Assembly (NCBI GenBank): GCA_023407175.1
Contig: JAEYMU010000042.1
Location: 49,863 to 113,862, forward strand
From: Bacillota bacterium
GTDB lineage: Bacteria > Bacillota_A > Clostridia > Lachnospirales > Lachnospiraceae
Direction: 5' to 3'
Length of the DNA stretch: 64,000 nucleotides
A program made the translations under genes and the position numbers. This document shows, piece by piece, positions 58,202-64,000 of the stretch. Every line of letters starts with the position of its first letter. The first letter of the stretch is position 1. The notes beneath the pieces were generated by a model. The model was not told the origin of the DNA. It saw nothing but the letters and a program-made list of their open reading frames with translations, and made no database searches.

Positions 58202-58750
58202 ATGGGAATAAAAATTGACAGAACAGTTTATCAGGGCAGTCCGGACCCAGCCGGCAGGCTTGAAAAGGAAAACAGAACCTATGAGGTACTGGACAGGCTG
58301 GGGCTTTCGTTTATACGGCTGGATCATGAGGAGACAGCAACGATTGAGGATTGTCATGAGGTGGATGAGCTTTTACAGATTACGATCTGTAAGAATTTAT
58401 TTCTGTGCAATGCACAGAAAACAAACTTTTATCTGCTGATGATGCCGGGAAATAAGAAATTTCAGACGAAGCTTTTATCAGCACAAATCGGCTGTTCCAG
58501 ACTTTCTTTCGCAGATGCCGAATATATGGAGCGCTTTTTGGATATTACACCGGGCTCGGTCAGCATTATGGGACTGATTAATGATGTGAATAACCAGGTA
58601 CAGCTATTGATCGACAGGGAGGTTCTTAAGGAAGAGTACATTGGCTGCCATCCTTGCATCAATACCTCCAGCATCCGGCTAAGCACGAAGGATGTTATGG
58701 AAAAATTCCTTCCTTATATCCATCATGAGCCGATATTGGTTGTAATCTGA
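58202..58750 (+). CDS. ProX/YbaK-type aminoacyl-tRNA deacylase
   Basis: 182 residues. The whole length fits the ProXp-ala / PrdX group of YbaK-fold editing proteins: YEVLDRLGLSFIRLDHEETA, CKNLFLCNAQKTNFYLLMMP with the conserved Lys, and IGCHPCINTSSIRLS at the C-terminal end. Such free-standing proteins hydrolyse mischarged tRNA(Pro), for example Ala-tRNA(Pro). The AATTACT before the ATG gives only a weak ribosome site. Confidence 0.85.
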   Translation: MGIKIDRTVYQGSPDPAGRLEKENRTYEVLDRLGLSFIRLDHEETATIEDCHEVDELLQITICKNLFLCNAQKTNFYLLMMPGNKKFQTKLLSAQIGCSRLSFADAEYMERFLDITPGSVSIMGLINDVNNQVQLLIDREVLKEEYIGCHPCINTSSIRLSTKDVMEKFLPYIHHEPILVVI

Positions 58751-58775
58751 TGATGGAATAAAAAGTATTTGAATA

Positions 58776-58829
58776 AAAACACCAGAAGCCTTTCAACTAA
58801 AGAAATCAAAGGTCCACTGGTGCTTTTTT
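58776..58829 (+). terminator. Terminator after the ProX-type gene
   Basis: AAAACACCAG and following bases pair with CACTGGTGCTTTTTT, with a T run at the 3' side. It separates housekeeping genes from the duplicated secreted-protein region. Confidence 0.75.
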
Positions 58830-58869
58830 GTGTACTTGAATGGAAAAAGAATGAAATTATATCCAAATA

Positions 58870-58922
58870 TTCGAAAATATTCGAAATAATTAATTGACAA
58901 ATATTGTACATATTGGTATTAT
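58870..58922 (+). promoter_or_regulatory. TTCGAA-N4-TTCGAA operator and promoter, copy 1
   Basis: TTCGAA at 58870-58875 and 58880-58885 with 4 nt between, then TTGACA (58894-58899), a 17-nt spacer and TATTAT (58917-58922). The same order recurs at 62978-63034. Confidence 0.7.
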
Positions 58923-58981
58923 TTGTAATAGAATATTTAGTTGCCTGACTACAACATTCAATTTAAGAAAGGATGATAATT

Positions 58982-59380
58982 ATGAAGAAAAAATTTGTAT
59001 GCTTTTCGATTGCTGCAATAATGACATTGACAATGACTTCAGTGGCATTTGCTGCTTCCTTTGGCGGAGGAAATTCATACAGCAAATCTCTGTCATATAG
59101 TTCTGCCAGTACGACAACGTCATTGGCCGGCGGCTATAGCGGTACAGCGACTGTTTCCGGAACGGCTTACTTTTACAAACCCGGTAATCCATCAGATGTT
59201 CAGTCGGTACCGTTTTATAACAGTAATTCGGCATCAGCGGGTGGGGTTAACGCGACTGCCAGTATAACTCATGATTCAACCCATACGACTGGATACGCAG
59301 CAAATGCGTCTCATTCAGGAAGCGCAACGTTCTCAGGCGGAAGTCCGTCATATACTTATTCAGATTCATCAAGCCTGTAA
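58982..59380 (+). CDS. Small secreted Gly/Ser/Thr-rich protein, unknown function (copy 1)
   Basis: 132 residues from ATG 58982 (AAAGGATG upstream; ATG 58973 lies within it). A signal peptide ends at VAFA before ASFGGG. The mature part of about 108 residues has no Cys, is rich in Gly, Ser, Thr, Tyr and Asn, and contains related short beta-like stretches (SGTATVSGTAYFY; SGSATFSGGSPSYTYS). The paralog at 63099 is nearly the same, most strictly in the last 25 residues. I recognise no family. A secreted peptide toxin, adhesin or signal is conceivable from the ABC and lipoprotein neighbours, but nothing proves it. Confidence 0.8.
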   Translation: MKKKFVCFSIAAIMTLTMTSVAFAASFGGGNSYSKSLSYSSASTTTSLAGGYSGTATVSGTAYFYKPGNPSDVQSVPFYNSNSASAGGVNATASITHDSTHTTGYAANASHSGSATFSGGSPSYTYSDSSSL

Positions 59381-59445
59381 TAATTTTGTGTATAAAATTA
59401 GAAATTGAGAAGATGCTATTATAGTTAAGGAGTTCTAAATATTCT

Positions 59446-59583
59446 AAGGTGTGTCTCTCTTATTTGATTACTGATTAGAGTATCGGACAGGATTACGATA
59501 TCAAAATACAGGAAGCTATGAGGGCCATCAGCTTGCCTGGGTAAATGAGAGCTTTTGATATGATAGCAGAGGCACACCTTTTT
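59446..59583 (+). ncRNA. Long-range stem with terminator-like end in the intergenic region (copy 1)
   Basis: AAGGTGTGTCTCT pairs with AGAGGCACACCTT across about 110 nt and ends in TTTTT. The enclosed stretch contains ATATCAAAA/TTTTGATAT. The outer stem is kept in copy 2 (63566-63708), the inner one is not. It may act as a partial terminator lowering lipoprotein expression after the abundant small protein, or as a small RNA. Confidence 0.35.
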
Positions 59584-59618
59584 AAACATATGGACAACCA
59601 GGCAAAGGGGGACAGAAA

Positions 59619-61193
59619 ATGAAAAAAGCCAGAATAATAGTATTTCTTGTACTTATTGCAATGCTGCTTTTCTCCTGCAGCAATAAAAACAGCAGTAGCT
59701 CTGACGTTACTGTTCCGGCCCGCCAGTCGGAGGAAGCAGTATCCGATGACAATTCCTCCAATCAACCGATACAAAATGACACAGCCAGTCAGAGCAGTGG
59801 GCTTGAGAATAAAAATCAGGAGCCCTATTATACTTTTCTTGTAAATAACATAGAGGAGTTATTTCCGGATAAGAAAATAATCAATTGGGTTATGCCGGCT
59901 CCGGTTATGACCAATATTACGGAAGAGCATATCCTTGATTTTGATTATAAGCTTAATTCGAAGCCTGGTATCGATTATGTCGTACAGTTCATTTTAGCTA
60001 ACAGTATCTATGAGTATAGCCTTGTGATTGATAAAATCATCAGCGACGGAGTCAATATTGATATTTTTTCTACTGGTTTTTCGTCTCCGGGAATTGCCGG
60101 GAGTGTTTCGGTGCTGGACCCCTATTATTATTTCTATAATAAAGGATATTTGTATCCATTGGATGATTATCTGACGGGTAAAAACGGCAGTATATTGTAT
60201 GCATCCTACATACCCGAACTATGGGAAGGGTTGAAGCTGGACAATTCAATCTATGGGCTCAGCATGAGTTATTATTTAAATGCAGAGGATACCCTTTCAA
60301 TTAGTAAAGCTGCGGCTGAAGAATATAAGATAGACGTTACGAAATTTACACCGGATATCGCCAGCATAGAGGAGGCGGCAAAACGTATTACACAGGCGAC
60401 CGGAGAGCCTTCGGTTGAATTAGGAGGTGACCTGGCGGCTGTCAGTGCATATCTGGGATATCAATATGTTTGCGGTACGGTGGTAATCGATAAGGAGACA
60501 GATAAGGCCGTTAATTTATTTGAGACAGACAGCTTTCTTCACTACATTTCTACGCTAAGGGAATTCGTGCTAAGCGGATATATTGATCCGGATGTCTTTC
60601 ATAATATCGGTTCGGCACCGATTACTTTTAATACGACCGAATCAGGTATCTATTCTGATGATGTGATGGTTGCCCAATTATATGATTTGAAAGCAGAGGT
60701 TCCGAGAACAGCACTTTGTATATACAAAGCTTCGGCTAATCCCACAGAGGCCCTTGATTTGTTAACCCTGCTGCATTCCGATACAGATTTTGCGGATGCT
60801 TTTATCTATGGAGAGAATAGCTCGGCTGATGTATTGTTTCACTGGTATTCGAGCTTATATCTTTCAACAAGCACCCATAGTGATGAAGAGCGGAAGATAA
60901 GGAATAATATTGCTGCTTATAATGCCGGAATTGAGCTGGACCGGTATTCGACCTTTCATTTTAATATAAATGTCGCAGAAGAAACAATTAGCAATATAAA
61001 CCAAATATTATGTGAGTATATCTATCCCCAGGTGAATAGCAGTAAAACAGAGACATCTCAGGTTCAGTATTCCTTTCTTACAGGCCATACTGAAAATCCA
61101 TTGCAAATTGTTGATGAAATTAATGCTAAAATGAAGGCTGCCGGGCTTGATGCCTTGCTTAGCTCTGTTAATGAAAGCCTTGCAAATCACTGA
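59619..61193 (+). CDS. Solute-binding-like lipoprotein, unknown ligand
   Basis: 524 residues; ATG 59619 follows AAAGGGGGACAGAAA. Lipobox LFSC with Cys near residue 20, then a Ser/Asp/Gln-rich tether. The mature protein resembles family 1 solute-binding proteins in layout (PLDDYLTG, LYASYIPELWEGLKLDNSIY, then YSDDVMVAQLYDL), but the similarity is weak. No permease of the sugar type is nearby, so a scaffold or ligand-capture role for the secreted protein is as likely as transport. A truncated paralog begins at 63829. Confidence 0.7.
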   Translation: MKKARIIVFLVLIAMLLFSCSNKNSSSSDVTVPARQSEEAVSDDNSSNQPIQNDTASQSSGLENKNQEPYYTFLVNNIEELFPDKKIINWVMPAPVMTNITEEHILDFDYKLNSKPGIDYVVQFILANSIYEYSLVIDKIISDGVNIDIFSTGFSSPGIAGSVSVLDPYYYFYNKGYLYPLDDYLTGKNGSILYASYIPELWEGLKLDNSIYGLSMSYYLNAEDTLSISKAAAEEYKIDVTKFTPDIASIEEAAKRITQATGEPSVELGGDLAAVSAYLGYQYVCGTVVIDKETDKAVNLFETDSFLHYISTLREFVLSGYIDPDVFHNIGSAPITFNTTESGIYSDDVMVAQLYDLKAEVPRTALCIYKASANPTEALDLLTLLHSDTDFADAFIYGENSSADVLFHWYSSLYLSTSTHSDEERKIRNNIAAYNAGIELDRYSTFHFNINVAEETISNINQILCEYIYPQVNSSKTETSQVQYSFLTGHTENPLQIVDEINAKMKAAGLDALLSSVNESLANH

Positions 61194-61217
61194 TTTTTAC
61201 AGGAAGGTAATCCTACG

Positions 61218-62429
61218 ATGACAACAAAAAGAAAAATTCTGTTTTTATCCATGGTGATTATAGCCGCTATTGTCTGCCTGGCCTTATATTTTATTTTATT
61301 CAAGAGGCCTGTATATGGCAGTGATTTTTCCTATACCTATATGGGTTATGGTTTTTCTTCACAGGGAATTGTTTTTCAGCCGAATACGGGTAACGATAAA
61401 TCAGGTTATGTACATTTTATCGATTTAAAGAGCGGATATGATATACCCCTTTGTACCATCCCGAACTGCCGGCACAACAATGATGACTGCTTTGCTCACG
61501 TATTAGCTGATCCGATGAACAGCTACCAGAATATCTTGATTTATGACACCAAATTATACTATACACAGACACGATCCGAATTTCAGGGAGGCGATATTAA
61601 ATTCTGCCTGGATATTTATGAGTCAACGCTGCAGGGTGATAAAATAAGCAAACTGGCGACATTTGACAGTTATTTAGCGGCAATTTCCATGTATATTCAA
61701 AATGGTTATTTGTTTGCAGCCATGAGTAAAGATGAGGTTAAGACTCAAAATGATAATATATTAAGTCAAGCTCAAATATCCTACAGTATAGGTGTTGTAA
61801 ATCTTGAGAATAAAAAAAGCTTTCAAACTCCTGAAAAGAAGGGGTTTAACTGCGTTATGCTGCTGCTTGGAAGCTATAAGGATGCATTTTATTATGAGTT
61901 TATGTCATCAGCTGAGCAGGATAGTGTTGATTCGAAATTGTGTATTTATGAATATAATTATAAATTAAATAGTGAGAAAATCTGGGATGATAAGTATCAA
62001 AATATTAATGGAAGTGATTTTAATTACTTTAAAATTGTGAATAATAATATGATAATTCTGGAGCCAAGTGACAGCTTTGACCAGTACAAGGTATCCTCGG
62101 TTGATTTAAGCAATCACAGTAAGGCTGGGCTTGGCAGCTTTGAATTCGGGGCATTATTAGGCTTTAGTCCATATATTATGGGAGATAAGATATTTATCAG
62201 CAGGTATGATACGGACGACAACACTGTAATAGGCAACAGTTACTTTGACCTTGTTACGAAACAGAAGGAAACGGTTACCGGTTTTACAGAATACAGCATC
62301 GTGAATCGAATAAAAGATATACTAATCCTATATGATGAAAAGAACGGGCAATACGGCGTAATCACTGTAAATGATTACGCCGACAGCAACAGAGAGGGAC
62401 TTACTGTGATCAGACAGCCGGTATATTAA
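61218..62429 (+). CDS. Membrane-anchored extracytoplasmic protein with CxxPxCxH motif
   Basis: 403 residues. An N-terminal membrane helix (about 6-28, KRKILFLSMVIIAAIVCLAL) anchors an extracellular domain without catalytic signature. The motif LCTIPNCRHNNDDCFAH near residues 77-93 is typical of a group of clostridial surface proteins with repeated beta segments, and YFDLVTKQKETVTGF-type strands suggest a beta-propeller. It starts 24 nt after the lipoprotein gene and is followed by an ABC ATPase stub. Function unknown. Confidence 0.7.
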   Translation: MTTKRKILFLSMVIIAAIVCLALYFILFKRPVYGSDFSYTYMGYGFSSQGIVFQPNTGNDKSGYVHFIDLKSGYDIPLCTIPNCRHNNDDCFAHVLADPMNSYQNILIYDTKLYYTQTRSEFQGGDIKFCLDIYESTLQGDKISKLATFDSYLAAISMYIQNGYLFAAMSKDEVKTQNDNILSQAQISYSIGVVNLENKKSFQTPEKKGFNCVMLLLGSYKDAFYYEFMSSAEQDSVDSKLCIYEYNYKLNSEKIWDDKYQNINGSDFNYFKIVNNNMIILEPSDSFDQYKVSSVDLSNHSKAGLGSFEFGALLGFSPYIMGDKIFISRYDTDDNTVIGNSYFDLVTKQKETVTGFTEYSIVNRIKDILILYDEKNGQYGVITVNDYADSNREGLTVIRQPVY

Positions 62430-62449
62430 GCCTTGCGGAGGTGTTAATT

Positions 62450-62569
62450 ATGCAATTGGATTTTATAGAGATAAATAAAAGCTATGGCAGGCATCCTGCG
62501 CTTTTGCTTATGTTGTATATCAAATATTGTTGTCAAACTAAATACGGTCAAAAATACTATCATCGATAG
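62450..62569 (+). pseudogene. Truncated ABC transporter ATP-binding gene (N-terminal stub)
   Basis: A start at 62450 behind GGAGGTGTTAATT encodes MQLDFIEINKSYGRHPAL, which matches the first strand and A-loop Tyr of ABC ATPases, then diverges into unrelated residues and stops after 39 codons, before any Walker A. The good ribosome site and the 20-nt gap from the upstream gene show it was an operon member, broken probably by the tandem duplication. Confidence 0.7.
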
Positions 62570-62977
62570 TAAGGCTGGATTATTTTTTTTTCAAACTTCA
62601 CCTTCCGGACAGTTTAACTTTGTATTGCACAAGCTATTATAAAACGTAATTTCTGCAAAATCAACTGATTTGGTATAGCTGTTTGTCAAACGTTGTTCGT
62701 CAAAATGACAGTAGATAAACCCCTATAATAGGTATGTGCCTGAGGATAAAAGAGAAAAAAAGTGATAAAAAGTGAGGTGTTTGAAAACTATATCCACACT
62801 TTGTTAAATAAATGAAGTTACACAAATAAACTGTTAAAAAACGAGCAATATTTAAATGGACAAACCTTCTGTTTAAATGAAAATGAAAAAATGATTTCAG
62901 CGATTTGTACATAAAAGAGGATTCAATCGTATAAATCATACAATACTTCCATTAAATCACGATTCAAGGCTGAACTG
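62570..62977. other. AT-rich junction between the duplicated cassettes
   Basis: About 400 nt without a supportable gene. It has no recognisable continuation of the ABC ATPase, no terminator with a clear stem, and no similarity I can see to the region before copy 1. Confidence 0.5.
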
Positions 62978-63034
62978 TAATGTTTCGAATATATTCGAAA
63001 CATTATTTACAAATATTGTATAAATCGGTATTAT
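62978..63034 (+). promoter_or_regulatory. TTCGAA-N4-TTCGAA operator and promoter, copy 2
   Basis: A perfect 28-bp palindrome (62978-63005) centred on TTCGAA-TATA-TTCGAA abuts TTTACA (63006-63011), followed after 17 nt by TATTAT (63029-63034). The palindrome is longer than in copy 1, so this copy may be more tightly controlled. Confidence 0.7.
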
Positions 63035-63098
63035 ATTGTATATAGAATATTTAGCTGACTGACTATAACATTCAATTTAAGAAAGGATGATAAGAATT

Positions 63099-63500
63099 AT
63101 GAAGAAAAAATTGGTATGCTTTGCGATTGCCACAATAATGACATTGTCTATGACTTCAGTAGCATTAGCTACTTCCTTTGGCACAGGAGGAAACTCATAC
63201 AGCAAATATCTGTCATACACTTATGCCAGCACTACAACGTCATTAGGCGGCGGTTTTAGTGGTACAGCGACTGTTTCCGGAACGGCTTATTTTTACAATC
63301 CCGGAAATCCGTCAGATATTCAGGCGGTACCGTTTTATTGTAGTAATTCGGCATCATCGGGTGGGGTTAATGCGACTGCCAGTATAAGTCATGATTTAAA
63401 CCATACGGTCATATATTCAGCAAATGCGTCTCATTCAGGAAGCGCGACGTTTTCAGGCGGAAGCCCGTCATATACTTATTCAGATGCATCAAGCTTGTAA
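63099..63500 (+). CDS. Small secreted Gly/Ser/Thr-rich protein, unknown function (copy 2)
   Basis: 133 residues from ATG 63099. Signal peptide ending near VALA. The mature part aligns along its whole length with the protein at 58982; SGTATVSGTAYFY, NPSDIQAVPFY and HSGSATFSGGSPSYTYSD are kept, while the middle (SHDLNHTVIYSANA) varies and one Cys appears. Preserved reading frame and conserved ends despite many substitutions suggest both copies are under selection. Confidence 0.8.
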   Translation: MKKKLVCFAIATIMTLSMTSVALATSFGTGGNSYSKYLSYTYASTTTSLGGGFSGTATVSGTAYFYNPGNPSDIQAVPFYCSNSASSGGVNATASISHDLNHTVIYSANASHSGSATFSGGSPSYTYSDASSL

Positions 63501-63565
63501 TAATTTTTTGTAAAATATCAGAAATTGAGAAGGTGTTATTATAGTCAAGGTGCGCTAAATATTCT

Positions 63566-63708
63566 AAGGTGTGTCGCTCTTATCTGATTACTGATTAGAG
63601 TATCAGACAGGATTACAATACCAAAATACAGGAAGCCATGACGGCCATCAATTTTAATGCTTGTGTAAATGAGAGCCTTAAATCATGATAGCAGAGGCAC
63701 ACCTTTTT
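63566..63708 (+). ncRNA. Long-range stem with terminator-like end (copy 2)
   Basis: AAGGTGTG and AGAGGCACACCTTTTT are kept at the two ends as in copy 1, with a 2-nt insertion in the left arm. The inner pairing seen in copy 1 is lost. The remainder of 63501-63828 shows no gene. Confidence 0.3.
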
Positions 63709-63828
63709 AAAAATATATGGACAACCAATATGAATTTGAGAGCAGGGAAAACTCCTTCAGAATCCAGCGTGTATCAGGCGATATTTGAATCGTAGAGCGC
63801 CATTCTTACTAAGGCAAAGGGGTAGAAA

Positions 63829-64000
63829 ATGAAAAAAACCAGAATAATAGTATTTCTTACACTTATTGCAATACTGCTTTTCTCTTGCAGCAACAAAGAC
63901 AGCGGCAGTTCTGACGTTACCGTTCCAGCCAGCCAGTCAGACGAAACAGTATCCGATGACAATTCCTACGATCAACCGATACAAAATGATACAGCCAGTC
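63829..64000 (+). CDS. Solute-binding-like lipoprotein, copy 2 (3' end outside window)
   Basis: The first 57 codons are visible: MKKTRIIVFLTLIAILLFSC with the lipobox Cys at residue 20, then a Ser/Asp/Gln-rich tether. It is nearly identical to the start of the protein at 59619. GGCAAAGGGGTAGAAA precedes the ATG. Whether the rest is intact cannot be seen. Confidence 0.8.
   Translation, partial: MKKTRIIVFLTLIAILLFSCSNKDSGSSDVTVPASQSDETVSDDNSYDQPIQNDTAS

Larger units (their letters stand above)
58863..59798 (+). repeat. Tandem duplication, copy 1 of the promoter / secreted protein / lipoprotein segment
   Basis: From the TTCGAA operator through the small secreted gene, its intergenic region and the first 60 codons of the lipoprotein gene, the sequence is closely repeated at 62977-64000. 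Copy 2 continues past the window. Confidence 0.85.
62977..64000 (+). repeat. Tandem duplication, copy 2 (runs off the window)
   Basis: Homologous to 58863-59798: operator, promoter, small secreted gene, intergenic stem and lipoprotein start occur in the same order. Copy 2 carries about 85 extra bases before the lipoprotein start (about 63730-63815). Confidence 0.85.

Noticed and set aside
58982..59380. Lactococcin 972-type bacteriocin
   Set aside because: Size, signal peptide and ABC neighbour are suggestive, but the mature sequence lacks the family's aromatic/His pattern, so I left the function open.
62981..63002. SOS (LexA) box in the TTCGAA palindrome
   Set aside because: The clostridial/Bacillus LexA consensus GAACN4GTTC is absent; TTCGAA-N4-TTCGAA has different half-sites.

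Overview
The window looks like chromosome of a plant-polysaccharide-degrading, low-to-moderate GC clostridium of the Lachnospiraceae type. The reasons are the hrcA-grpE-dnaK-dnaJ-prmA heat-shock cluster behind a perfect CIRCE element, RecU, two CUT1 sugar ABC loci with YesM/YesN regulators, several GH3 and GH5 glycosidases, strong AGGAGG ribosome binding sites and C-terminal PKTG-type wall anchors. The assignment is inferred from gene content. Every gene I accept is on the + strand. I see no tRNA, rRNA, CRISPR array, transposase or phage gene.

Layout. 1-495 is the end of a wall-anchored surface protein. 699-2713 is a LytTR response regulator and a GHKL sensor kinase. 3239-9057 and 9508-16102 are two tandem paralogous cassettes, each encoding a membrane-tethered GH3 enzyme with permuted domain order, a lipoprotein, and an AzgA-like NCS2 permease. 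16448-22357 is an operon of an ordinary cytoplasmic GH3 enzyme, a GtrA-like protein, a family 2 glycosyltransferase and a chemoreceptor. The three transcription units share one promoter architecture: two TTATGC-type repeats exactly 21 bp apart, a third half-site 11 bp further on, then a TAYAAT -10 box without a good -35. That is what a LytTR-activated promoter should look like, and the LytTR regulator lies directly upstream. This regulon is the most interesting system in the window.

22742-29911 is a GH5 / CUT1 ABC transporter / YesM-YesN locus and 30229-37471 a second YesM-YesN / CUT1 locus with the opposite gene order. 37666-44043 is the CIRCE-controlled chaperone operon plus prmA. 44342-51271 is an accessory block between prmA and rsmE, which are often adjacent: a LysR regulator, two Xi-class GST-like proteins flanking cysK, a GNAT acetyltransferase, a BspA-like surface protein and a phosphoesterase. 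51574-58750 is housekeeping: rsmE, a small alarmone synthetase, an RsmF-like methyltransferase, two pseudouridine synthases, a HAD phosphatase, recU and a ProX-type deacylase.

From 58863 to the end lies a tandem duplication of an unrecognised secreted-protein cassette: a Gly/Ser/Thr-rich exported protein, a solute-binding-like lipoprotein, a membrane-anchored CxxPxC protein and an ABC ATPase that survives only as an N-terminal stub. Both copies start with a TTCGAA-N4-TTCGAA operator next to a sigma-A-like promoter. The second copy runs off the window.
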